DNA of 64,000 nt from Bacteroidota bacterium. Its GTDB lineage: Bacteria; Bacteroidota; Bacteroidia; AKYH767-A; OLB10. The stretch lies in contig JADJOA010000008.1 of NCBI GenBank assembly GCA_016714005.1, forward strand, positions 1 to 64,000, read 5' to 3'. Made by a program: the position numbers and the translations under genes. The notes beneath the pieces are model-generated. The model worked only from the letters and a program-made list of their open reading frames with translations, was not told the origin of the DNA and did no database searches. Positions 1 to 7,873 of this stretch are shown piece by piece (position 1 is the stretch's first letter; each line of letters begins with the position of its first letter).

Positions 1-2125
1 ACTCAGTGCTTTGGTAAACAGCAGCCCTGTTACTTATAATTATAACGACCTACCTTAATAAGTAAACCTATCTACCACCCTCAACAATGGAGACTCCGCA
101 CAACTACATGTTTATTACAATGGCCATCCGCAGCAGGATGCATCAGGATGGGGTGGTTTTTACTTCTCTTCCGGTGCTGCGTTTAACATGGGCGTTGGCT
201 TCGATGACATAACTTGAGCAACGAAGTTTGGTACCCTTGCGTCCGATGGATTTCCCGATAACTCAACCTATGAGTTTTTTATCACAACACCTCTAAACAA
301 AAAAGCATACTGCAATGGTTACTTAAATGCGCAGATAACCAACCCAAACGGCACCATTACCTGGCACTGGAAAATGGACAATAAAATACCCACCTACCTT
401 ACCGCGCATTGCCGTTGACAGTTATGTTTCACGGACTCAAAACATTAACGGCATACCCGTAAGTTGCTGCCCGCCTTCCAGATACCACCACGCCCTTACC
501 AAACTACCACGCAGCACCTCCACCGCCGTTACCGCTTTACGCAATGCTTATGGTCCTTACCCATTCAATAAAGTAGGCTATAGTTTAGTGAAAGCTTTGG
601 TTCTGGCATATGGAACATACCGCCAACATTCACATTAGTCGGGCGTTTATGACAACGGGGGCTTACCTACGAAACACAATGGGCACACGAACTTTCGCAC
701 ATGTGGTGGGGCGATAATGTAACGTCTTCCACGGCCGAAGATATGTGGCTTAACGAGGTTGCTTCATTTAGCGAAGCCTTTTTCACCTGGGCTGGTATGG
801 CGATTCCCTCTACAAAAACTGGATCAGAAACAACCACCGCAAAGTTTTGCAGTTTGCACATATCAATGATGGTAGCTACCTTACCATGAACAACATTCCC
901 CAAAACTACACCTACGGCTACCACGTTTACCAAAAAGGTGCCGACCGTGGTGCCTTACCCTTCGCAATTACATGGGCGACGGCCTGTTTTTCAAGGCCGT
1001 AGGGATTATCCTTACAAACCTTACCTAGCCAACAACTTCCGACTCAAATTAAAAAATGAACTTACCGCATCATCAGGCATAAACATGACCCGCTTTTTTG
1101 ACGATTGGATTTCTACCCCCGGCTTCCCGCATTTCTCTATTGATTCTGTTGTGTACATACCCGGTGGGTTAGATCATTATTACGTTTACACCAAACAAAA
1201 AACCAAAGGCAATAACAACCACATCTACCAAATGCCTGTCGAAATAACTTTTAGCAATGGCATTAACCCCGATACCACCGTTACCGTGGTCATAGACAGC
1301 GCCACCAACATGTTCCACATACCGCTTGTGTTTTGGCCCGCCATCTGGATTGCGCTCGACCGCAAAGAAAAAATTAGCGATGCCATAAGCGATTTCGAAC
1401 GCACCGTTACCACCACTGGCACCGTTACCATGCCCGAAACCAACACTCAGCTCGCAACATCAAATGACGGGCAACGCAACCACACGGATTGGAACAGAAC
1501 CTCTTGGTTAGCGCTTCAGATCCCTTCAAAGAAGCAACCCCGGTGTCGTCTTTCAAATTACCATTACTAAGATTGGAGATGGCAATTGGGATTCTATTTT
1601 CATACCAATACTTTTTATTTACAACGGAAGCAACAGCGCCACTACCGGGCATATAGACAACACGCTTATTACCACAACCGAAGACAGCCTTAAACTATAC
1701 TACCGCGCAAGCCCGGCTAATGATTGGTTTGCCATTACATCCGTTACCCACAACATGGGCAGCCCTACCGATAAAGTCGGAAGTTTCACTGTCGATACTC
1801 TTAAAAAAGGCGAATACGTGTTAGGTTATTTTGATTACACCGTTGGCGTGCAACAGCCGGGCCAACCAACCCCTTCAGCAAAAATACTAAGCGCTACACC
1901 TAACCCTGCAAAACATACATGCCGCATCAACTTTACATTGCCCAATGGCAGCAATGCACTCCTGCAAATTTGCAATCTAAAAGGAGAGATAGTTGACCAA
2001 ATTGCCATTTATTCCCACCAGGAATTTATCGAATGGGATTGCTCCAACATCACCAAAGGCACTTACCTCTGTAGCCTCATTACACAAAACGTAAATGCAA
2101 ACACATAAAAGTTGTGGTAAAATAA
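1..2125 (+). pseudogene. Secreted M1-family zinc aminopeptidase with T9SS sorting tail, 5'-truncated, many frameshifts
   Basis: This is the 3' part of a secreted gluzincin peptidase whose start lies before the window. At 688-765 the frame reads HELSH, then 18 residues, then E in a WLNE context, the M1 zinc site (HExxH-x18-E). WWGD directly follows the second His, as in M1 enzymes. Around 130-215 the reading GHPQQDASGWGG fits the N-terminal domain of secreted Bacteroidota M1 peptidases. The end carries a type IX secretion type-A tail: a beta-rich segment opening near 1885, then GTYLC and, after one repaired base near 2095, a final IKVVVK with stop at 2123-2125. At least six frame changes occur (for example near 410, 790, 940, 1000, 1470 and 2095), a higher density than elsewhere, so a genuine pseudogene is possible. 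The start and exact frame path are uncertain. Confidence 0.72.
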
Positions 2126-2440
2126 CCTTACACTTCTCCTTTATTAAAACTAAAGATGTTTAGCAAGCACATCAGCAGCCCCGCTCTTAAGTTTCAGAAG
2201 GTGCTTGCAGCATTCCCCTCTATGTGATTGCCATGTACTTATACGAGAGGGGTTAGCGATTGTCTTAATCCTCGGCTTTGCACCAATAGGGCTTTCCGCT
2301 ACAAATCAAACTCCTTTAAGTTTGACTTATAAATACCTTAATTTAAAAATTTATAAAGAATGAATAATCAGGCTTAGGGTCTAATCAGGCAGTGTTCTAT
2401 TTCAATCATTCTAAAAACTCATCCTGCCAAACCCCAACCA
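2126..2440. other. Spacer without recognisable gene
   Basis: I see no gene here. The stretch follows the M1 peptidase stop and leads into the 21-bp tandem repeat. It has many stops in all frames and no clear hairpin terminator or promoter box. Confidence 0.5.
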
Positions 2441-2862
2441 ATTGCGGGCAAAGTTCAGACTATTCCTACCTAACTCAAGGCTATTCCGATTGAACTCAAG
2501 GCTGTTCCTACCCAACTCAAGGCTATTCCGATTGAACTCCAGGCTGTTCCTACCTAACTGAAGGCTATTCCGATTGAACTCAAGGTTGTTCCTACCTAAC
2601 TCAAGGCTATTCCGATTGAACTCAAGGCTGTTCCTACCTAACTCAAGGCTATTCGATTGAACTCAAGGCTATTCCGATTGAACTCAAGGCTGTTCCTACC
2701 TAACTCAAGTCTATTCCGATTGACCTCACGCCAGTTCCAATCGACCTCAAGCCTGTTCCAATCGACCTCACGCCTGTTCCAATCGACCGCAATTCTGTTC
2801 CTACCAAACTTCATATTGTTTCGGGCAAGGTCAATTCTATTGCGGGCAAGGTTCTGATATAA
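2441..2862. repeat. 21-bp tandem repeat (about 20 units), heptapeptide-coding on both strands
   Basis: About twenty units of 21 bp run head to tail. In the central part two variants alternate (one containing GCTATTCCGATTG, the other GCTGTTCCTACC), giving a 42-bp higher-order period. Edge units diverge (CCAATCGACC, then GGGCAAGG). Because 21 is a multiple of 3, each strand keeps an open frame. The minus strand reads repeated LEFNRNS / LELGRNS heptads, ending FGRMSF then stop near 2417. The plus strand reads LFRLNSR / LFLPNSS. One unit near 2641-2660 is 20 bp, which breaks both readings. No good start codon or ribosome site precedes either frame. It may be non-coding satellite DNA or a degenerate repeat-protein gene. 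Confidence 0.8.
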
Positions 2863-2924
2863 CCTTTAGGTCGCAAGCGAGGCTTGGGTGGTATCGCCCC
2901 TGTAATATTACGCCTACCTATAAC

Positions 2925-2971
2925 TTGCGCCTTTTGTGTAGCAGCAAAACGCTTTTACTCAAAAGGCGCAA
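2925..2971. other. Perfect 12-bp inverted repeat upstream of the cassette array
   Basis: TTGCGCCTTTTG at 2925-2936 is exactly complementary to CAAAAGGCGCAA at 2960-2971, with a 23-nt loop. It lies about 50 bp before the first cassette boundary at 3023. It could be a transcription terminator, a remnant folded recombination site or part of an attI region. No integrase gene accompanies it. Confidence 0.5.
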
Positions 2972-3057
2972 AATTAAGGTTGATTATGAATGATTTACTA
3001 TTTTGGTTGCGTATATTTACAAGTTACCGGCAACCTTAGACAACGACACAACAGACG

Positions 3058-4049
3058 ATGAAAGCAGAAATATTTATAAGTTATTCAGACTTTGACAAAG
3101 ACAAAGTTGACCTAATTGTTTCAGAACTTGAAGGCAATATAAAATTTGCACCTCTTGTTATTGCTTCAAACAGAGAAGCACTTAAACCACTTGCAAAAAA
3201 AAGTGGCTGACGGAATCATCAATGCCAAGGTCATAGGTTCAATCCTGACCAGAAAGTCTTTTACTACTCAATGGATAAATCAAGAAATTGGATTTGCGAC
3301 AGCTTTGAACAAAAAAGTGATACCAATAGTAGAAAGCGACCTAATAAACGACCTTAAAGGGTTTATTCATAAGCAAATTCGACTTGCCATACAATTTTCC
3401 TTCATCAACCAATAGAGCAAAGGAGCATAAGGATTTTATTAATTGTTTTAGACTTTTACTTTCGGACTTGGAAAGAGATTTTGAGGCGTTGGGAATAATT
3501 GAGGAATTGCCTGAAAAATCTGAGTTTGAGAAAAGTTTAGAACAAGCAGACAAATTAAATGAAGAACTGGAGTTTCAACAAAAAAGACATGCATTTTTAA
3601 ATTCACCAGACGGGGTGACAGCAGCTAAACTTGACGTGCTTAATATGTATGCTGACATTAAAGAGAAAATTAAAAAACTTCAGGAGAAGAAATTCTACTT
3701 TGGTTTTGAAGAAGAAACATATAATCCTTCATTCATTTTAAAATCAGAAGGCTTTAGTTTTAGTATCGCTTGGCAACTTCAATACGGAAATTCTCTTGAA
3801 GGAGCTACTCTCTTTGTTAGGCGCTGGAAAGGACATCTAACAAAAGAAGGCGGTGCAGTTTATTTCCATGGTGAAGAACCCAAAATGCTTGCAGACAACA
3901 AATATGACTTTGACCGAGACAGAAATGGAAACATTTGTTGGTTAAATAGAGCAGACAAGAAACAATACACAGCCGAACAGATTGTTGACAGTTGCTTACA
4001 TTGGATTGTAGAACAGGTATCAAAAAAACGACTCGATAGAAACAGATGA
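3058..4049 (+). CDS. TIR-domain protein (cassette 1), frame broken twice
   Basis: The N-terminal ~115 residues are a bacterial TIR domain. It opens with KAEIFISYSD, has a middle GIINAKVIGSIL strand, and carries the W-x3-E-x3-A helix (WINQEIGFA) whose glutamate is the catalytic residue in TIR NADases. The remaining ~220 residues hold a charged coiled-coil-like stretch and an alpha/beta domain (FYFGFEEET, SFSIAWQLQYGNSLEGA) that I do not recognise and that may be a sensor. The frame breaks at an A-run near 3196-3203 and near 3375-3400; one base each restores it. The gene starts 34 bp after the cassette boundary and stops 21 bp before attC1. TIR proteins of this layout are often antiviral, which is inference here. 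Confidence 0.78.
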
Positions 4050-4069
4050 TAACACAGAAAAGCAAGGCA

Positions 4070-4204
4070 GCCGGTAACAGCACATTTGCAATAGGCGGGG
4101 TGATGTGCTTCTATGACACTTTTGTGGTTAATGGAAGTGTAGTTCTCCGAATGAACATTTGTGCTACAAAGCCCGCCCATCGCAAATGTGCAAACCGTTA
4201 GCGG
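4070..4204 (+). repeat. attC recombination site 1
   Basis: The left arm GCACATTTGC (4080-4089) pairs perfectly with GCAAATGTGC, and GGCGGG pairs with CCCGCC further in. The 5' core is GCCGGTAAC (4070-4078) and the 3' core is CAAACC-GTTAGCGG with cleavage expected after G4197. The loop contains TTCTCCGAATGAA, which recurs in attC2. Confidence 0.78.
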
Positions 4205-4296
4205 TAACCCTATAACGACAGTGTAGACATCAAACCGACAGGAAGAAATTAAAACTGAAAAGCGTAACATTGCATATAAATTAAATAGACAGACAA

Positions 4297-4562
4297 GTGG
4301 CTAATACATATTTAATAAGTTACGACTTAGCGGAAGGTGGGGACGACGACACCCTCATTGCTGCTATTAAGTCGTATGGGACTTGGGCACACATAACAGA
4401 ATCAACTTGGGCTATTTCAACAGACAAGACAGCAGCAGAGGTAAGAGACCACTTAGTCGCATTAATGACAAAGGGAAGCAAACTCTTTGTTTTGAAATCT
4501 GCATCGGTTGCTGCGTGGAGAAATGTGATTTGTTCAAACGAGTGGTTAAAAAGAACCTATAA
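4297..4562 (+). CDS. Cas2-fold SinR-family protein (cassette 2, first gene)
   Basis: This ~88-residue protein has the ferredoxin-like Cas2/SinR pattern. It opens with YLISYDL (beta 1 with the conserved Asp of Cas2-like folds), then a helix with IKSYGTWAHITESTWAI, TDKTAAEVRDHL, a SKLFVLK strand, and AAWRNV. It starts at GTG 4297. As read, the frame runs on past 4562, but one inserted A in the A-run at 4548-4552 gives the family's usual end, WLKKNL, with stop at 4560-4562. Stand-alone SinR/Cas2-like proteins occur outside CRISPR loci. Some Cas2-fold relatives are nucleases, but the activity here is unknown. The next gene begins 11 bp downstream. Confidence 0.7.
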
Positions 4563-4572
4563 ACTTCAGCCA

Positions 4573-4947
4573 ATGGACGAAATAAAAACAAAACGACAGA
4601 GGCAGAAGTCAAAGGTGGACAGGTTGTTGAAACAAAACCTTTACAAGAAAGCGCGACAGACGAGAAAGGACCGAAAATAAGAAAAGGTAAGGTTGACTCA
4701 TTAACTATCTATGAGATTAGCGAGGTGAACTTGAAACAATTGAAGAGGTTCGCCAAATTCAACTCTTTTTAACTTCGCAATTTTTCTTCTCTCAATTGCG
4801 ACATCATTCCTTGTTACATTACTGACAGTTGACCTCAGAGACAAGCAAAATTTATTTATTGTTTTTACAATCATAACCGTAGTCGGTTTTATTGTAGGGC
4901 TTATCTTGTTCGTGTTATGGTGGCGGACAAAAAACGATGTTGACTAG
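4573..4947 (+). CDS. Small membrane protein with two helices (cassette 2, second gene)
   Basis: The start is ATG 4573 (MDEIKTK). After one repaired base the frame gives a hydrophilic stretch (EAEVKGGQVVETKPLQES, then KGKVDSLTIYEIS). A second region with two closely spaced frame changes (about 4720-4775) follows. The end is NFAIFLLSIATSFLVTLLTV, a short polar loop, and a second helix around FTIITVVGFIVGLILFVLWW, stopping at 4945-4947. The layout, a cytoplasmic head then two membrane helices with a short C-terminus, recalls small membrane partners seen beside nuclease-like cassette genes. I do not recognise a named family. Pairing with the Cas2-fold gene in one cassette suggests joint function, which is inference. 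Confidence 0.6.
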
Positions 4948-5063
4948 GTGCTTAAGCGGATTAAGGAGCGTGTAAAAGAATAGTAAGACAATGTGCAGAA
5001 ACTGCTCCTACAATCACTTCTGCAAACTTCAAGTTGACCGTCTTCGGACGGACAGCAGGGCAA

Positions 5064-5196
5064 CCGCTAACATGGCGTTTGCGATAGCGGGGGTTCCGTG
5101 CTTCGCAGACACATTTGTGCAAAGTGGAAGTTCAGTTCTCCGAATGAAGTTTAGTGCTAAAATCCCTGCCTTCGCAAAGCGGCAAACCGTTATGTG
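5064..5196 (+). repeat. attC recombination site 2
   Basis: The 5' core is CCGCTAAC (5064-5071), complementary to the start of its own cassette (GTTAGCGG at 4197-4204). The 3' core is CAAACC-GTTATGTG with cleavage after G5189. Inner arms TTTGCGA / TCGCAAA pair, as do G-rich and C-rich blocks. The loop shares TTCTCCGAATGAA with attC1 and GAAGTTTAGTGCTAAAA with attC3. Confidence 0.78.
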
Positions 5197-5204
5197 GCAA
5201 GTAT

Positions 5205-5718
5205 ATGATAGCCCGACAACTCATACATAGAATTTTAGCTGGACAATTGACTTTGGAATTATTGTTTTGTATGCCTTGTTACTTTTCACTGTAACGAATT
5301 TGTTATTTGAGGTTAGACAAAAGACTTAAACCCATACTTGGGACAACTAATCGGTTTTTTGACACTCACGTTACCCGTAGTAATCTATTCGTATTTTACA
5401 GAGAAAAGTAAGTGGAAAGCAACCATCGGAAAAAGAACACTTAATCTAATAGTTTTGACTCACGAAAACAAGACAACCAAAAGCATTTTGCAGAGGAATA
5501 TATTGAAATATTTACCTTGGGAAGTTGCTCACACAGGAGTCCACTGGATTATCTATTATGAATCTGTTGGAAAAGAAATACCGATTTGGACATGGGCAAT
5601 TCTAATAATTCCACAGGTCATAGTATTTATTTACTTTGTTAGTATAATTTTCAGTAAGGGACAGAGCAGTATTTACGACACAATTTCAGGAACAAGACTA
5701 CACCTAAAAACTGCCTGA
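5205..5718 (+). CDS. RDD-family membrane protein (cassette 3), two frameshifts
   Basis: After repairing two single-base losses (near 5243 and 5328) the protein runs from ATG 5205, only 15 bp after the cassette boundary, for about 171 residues. It begins MIARQLIHRILAG and continues TIDFGIIVLYALLLF, the Arg...Asp first helix that names RDD proteins. A second helix (GQLIGFLTLTLPVVIYSYF) and a conserved ATIGKRTLNLIV follow. The last helix (IPQVIVFIYFVSIIF) leads to an Asp in SIYDTISGTR. RDD proteins are polytopic inner-membrane proteins; some act in ion transport. The substrate cannot be told. It ends 16 bp before attC3. Confidence 0.75.
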
Positions 5719-5734
5719 ATTGAACAAATACCTG

Positions 5735-5866
5735 CTGGTAACAGCCGCTTTGCAAAAGCGGGGGGCGTACTTCTATGACATTGAAGTGCTAAATTCAAGC
5801 TTTTTGCATCTAATGAAGTTTAGTGCTAAAAATCCCCGTCTTCGCAAAGCTTCAAACCGTTATCTC
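5735..5866 (+). repeat. attC recombination site 3
   Basis: The 5' core is CTGGTAAC (5735-5742) and the 3' core is CAAACC-GTTATCTC with cleavage after G5859. Arms GCTTTGC / GCAAAGC and CGGGG / CCCCG pair. The loop shares GAAGTTTAGTGCTAAAA with attC2. Only AAC matches the start of its own cassette (GTTATGTG), so the cassette may have been assembled from two sources. No further attC follows; the DNA after 5860 is the array edge or a truncated fourth cassette. Confidence 0.72.
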
Positions 5867-5935
5867 GTTCCGAACAAACAACTCGCACTGGTCCTTGTCT
5901 GACGGGCGGAAAGTGTAGAGCGACAAGGATGCTCA

Positions 5936-5982
5936 CCACCCCGTTAAAACAAAGCGTTCCCCTTTAGGGGTCAGTGGTAAAA
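5936..5982. repeat. 47-bp dispersed repeat, copy 1
   Basis: This copy differs by one base from 7787-7833. It contains the small palindrome CCCCTTTAGGGG. It sits just past the cassette array, between attC3 and the SPFH operon terminus. Confidence 0.7.
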
Positions 5983-6061
5983 AACAACGCCCCTTTTCAG
6001 AGAGCGTCTATCCTTATTCTTTGTACTAATACTTGGTACTCAATTCATAGTTTTGTATTCC

Positions 6062-7267
6062 CTACCTATCAGGTTTCAAATCCAGATTTAAATCTTTGGC
6101 AGCCTTCATTCCCATTATCTCCATCCAGTTAATAGCATTACTGTTATTCCCCGAATTGCCTGATACGTATGAAGGTACCAGGTTACCCTGAAATTTTGAG
6201 AATGCCTCAGCCCAGTTTTTCTGCACTTCCTTATAAGCCTCAAGCTTTAGTTCCAAATTGTTGTTAGCCTGCGTTACAAGACGTTTATATGCAGCTTCTC
6301 CTTCTCCTTTTAAAATATTTGCACGTTTATTCTGTTCTTCAGCCTCTGCGTTTAGCTTGGCTACATCTCTTTTCTGTTCAGCTTCGGTAACCGCTTGCGC
6401 TTTAATTACCTCCTTATCCCACTTGGCTTTAGCAGCATCTGCTTTACCCTGCTGCTCTACAGTTATAGCATCCTGTTCTGCTCTCTTGGCATTTGCTATA
6501 GCTGTTTGAACCTGCATGATTGCCTGCTGCTGAACTGCAATCTGCTGCTTAACCACATCATCATACACAAAATCACCAAAGGACAAGTTAGAAAGTCTGA
6601 TTTTAGCTTCTATTACTGCCGATTCTTCCTGGCGCAATGGCTTACCATTAGCGCCCAACACAATCTCAACCGCTGTCATAGTTCTTTCCTGCCCTGTAAG
6701 AGGGTCAGTAGCCCTTACTTCTTTCTGCCTCGTTTTGTAAACACCATGTGTAGCCTGATCTTCTACATAATACAACAAGTCATTTTTCTTCTCAGCATAA
6801 CTCTCCTTCGAGGTCATTGTAGGCCCAGCAAAATATACCGCTTTGGTAAGAACAGGTGCTACCAGTTGGCTCTCTATTGCATCCTGACTACCATACTTAA
6901 CATGATTCTTGATAATGGTTGGTTCATCCAGCGGCATGTCCACACGAATACTTCCAGGTATGTTTGCATGTCCTCCATCATAAAACTTTATTGGAATTTG
7001 GGCTCCGTGATTTTCCTTGCCGTCAAACCAGTATTGAAATGATTTCTTATACCTTGTTACAGTACCAAACATCTGCATTTTAGTTCCAGGTGTGGTGTAC
7101 ACATTTAACGTTCCTGTAAACGGAGCCTGTATCACCACTATTTCCTTGGCATCTACATCTTCAACTATTTGTTTTACACCGAATAGGAAAAAGAGAAAGG
7201 CAGCCACTGCCAATGCTCCTAAAACATACTTCCTGATTGGTCCAGCTTGCAAGTTAATTGGATTCAT
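6062..7267 (-). CDS. SPFH/band-7 (prohibitin-like) membrane protein
   Basis: This 401-residue protein opens with a short cytoplasmic lead and one membrane helix (about residues 14-30). The SPFH domain covers about 40-260: EIVVIQAPFTGTLNVYTTPG, then a strand-rich region ending near SFGDFVYDDVVKQQIA. A long Ala/Glu/Lys/Gln coiled coil follows (about 260-365, with AEAEEQNKRANILKGEGEAA), as in prohibitin and HflK/C relatives. SPFH proteins form membrane-associated oligomers that organise proteases or microdomains. The coil motif EGEAAYKRL is typical of the family. It is translationally coupled to the 57-aa gene upstream (14-bp overlap). The frame is intact. Confidence 0.85.
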   Translation of the reverse strand: MNPINLQAGPIRKYVLGALAVAAFLFFLFGVKQIVEDVDAKEIVVIQAPFTGTLNVYTTPGTKMQMFGTVTRYKKSFQYWFDGKENHGAQIPIKFYDGGHANIPGSIRVDMPLDEPTIIKNHVKYGSQDAIESQLVAPVLTKAVYFAGPTMTSKESYAEKKNDLLYYVEDQATHGVYKTRQKEVRATDPLTGQERTMTAVEIVLGANGKPLRQEESAVIEAKIRLSNLSFGDFVYDDVVKQQIAVQQQAIMQVQTAIANAKRAEQDAITVEQQGKADAAKAKWDKEVIKAQAVTEAEQKRDVAKLNAEAEEQNKRANILKGEGEAAYKRLVTQANNNLELKLEAYKEVQKNWAEAFSKFQGNLVPSYVSGNSGNNSNAINWMEIMGMKAAKDLNLDLKPDR

Positions 7268-7427
7268 TTGTAGTTTTTGTTTGATTGTTTGAGGTTACTT
7301 TACGCTCCTTAGTCTTGCCCTTGCCCCAGAGATATGTACCAATTCCGAAAGCAGGCAGTATTACTTTCCAGATAATTCCTATACCAATAAAAATGATTAG
7401 GAAATATTCAATTAAGAATTTTACCAT
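7254..7427 (-). CDS. 57-aa single-span membrane peptide coupled to the SPFH gene
   Basis: An open frame of 57 codons starts MVKFLIEYFL and has one hydrophobic helix (about residues 4-29, rich in I, F and G). A basic tail (GKGKTKERK) and a polar end (TSNNQTKTT) follow. Its stop overlaps the first 14 bases of the SPFH gene, the arrangement expected for translational coupling. I do not recognise a family. The positive tail after the helix predicts a periplasmic N-terminus. It is probably an accessory subunit, by position only. Confidence 0.6.
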   Translation of the reverse strand: MVKFLIEYFLIIFIGIGIIWKVILPAFGIGTYLWGKGKTKERKVTSNNQTKTTNESN

Positions 7428-7573
7428 GTTAGTTTTCTTTGTTTATTAAAGTTATAAATTGATGCAATAAATGAACTTTGTTTTCACAAATCTAAAGGGT
7501 CAAATTTATCGAAAAAAAAACAAGAATTCCCTCACCCCATATATTTAAAGACGATAAAATTTTACGGTTTCTC

Positions 7574-7626
7574 TTTTTAACAACGGCTCGTAAGCAGAGG
7601 CTGTGCATACGAGCCGTTGTTAAAAA
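7574..7626. terminator. Perfect 19-bp hairpin, bidirectional terminator-like
   Basis: The arms at 7574-7592 and 7608-7626 are exactly complementary (core AACAACGGCTCGTA) around a 15-nt loop. The ends are T5 and A5, so each strand reads as stem plus T-run. It lies past the 3' end of the minus-strand gene at 7894-8334 and upstream of the SPFH operon. It suits termination of the former. Confidence 0.65.
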
Positions 7627-7627
7627 G

Positions 7628-7675
7628 CATCTCCTACACCCGGCAAGTTACCTCAACCCACTGTTTTTATTATTC
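7628..7675. repeat. 48-bp direct repeat, distal copy
   Basis: This is identical to 7874-7921. The other copy includes the last codons of the gene at 7894-8334, so this is a displaced duplicate of that gene's 3' end. The ~200 bp between the copies (7676-7873) has C-rich runs and copy 2 of the 47-bp repeat but no gene. Confidence 0.75.
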
Positions 7676-7786
7676 CCGTAGGAGCGGGGCTCTGCCTCGT
7701 TGCCTCTTTATTATTTTTTGCTTTTAGCCACCACCCCCTTGCGCTCTCCTCCCCCCCCTCCATTCCACCCATCCCGCTACGCCTAC

Positions 7787-7833
7787 CCACCCCGTTAAAA
7801 CAAAGCGTTCCCCTTTAGGGGTCAGGGGTAAAA
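7787..7833. repeat. 47-bp dispersed repeat, copy 2
   Basis: This copy has one mismatch to 5936-5982 and the same orientation. It lies inside the segment bracketed by the 48-bp direct repeats. Confidence 0.7.
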
Positions 7834-7873
7834 CCCCGCGCCTCTGCGTGACACCCACCCCCCCCCAAAAAAA

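Larger units (their letters stand above)
3023..5866 (+). mobile_element. Integron gene-cassette array without integrase (CALIN), three attC sites
   Basis: Three similar ~130-bp imperfect palindromes (4070, 5064, 5735) each end in CAAACC-GTTA and separate same-strand gene units. Cleavage after the G of each 3' GTT gives cassettes 3024-4197, 4198-5189 and 5190-5859. The decisive sign is complementarity between a cassette's first bases and the 5' core of its own attC. Cassette 1 begins GTTACCGGC and its attC begins GCCGGTAAC. Cassette 2 begins GTTAGCGG and its attC begins CCGCTAAC. Cassette 3 shares only the AAC/GTT core. Cassette genes begin 15-100 bp after the boundary and lack obvious promoters. 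No tyrosine-recombinase integrase is present, so this is an array lacking an integrase. The sequence just before 3023 (ACAAG) resembles the end of attI sites, but weakly. Confidence 0.8.

Noticed and set aside
2657..2857. Plus-strand open frame in the 21-bp repeat
   Set aside because: It is open only because the unit length is a multiple of 3. The frame breaks at the 20-bp unit and has no start site or homology.
4297..4562. CRISPR adaptation gene cas2
   Set aside because: The fold fits, but there is no repeat array, cas1 or effector gene in the window. SinR-type stand-alone is better supported.
4991..5230. Open frame overlapping attC2
   Set aside because: Most of it is the attC palindrome. 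The real coding unit after the boundary is the RDD gene in another frame.
5720..5902. Open frame overlapping attC3
   Set aside because: Its sequence is the attC palindrome and no protein-like pattern is seen.
6395..7042. Long antisense frame over the SPFH gene
   Set aside because: It is a shadow of the intact SPFH frame with implausible composition.
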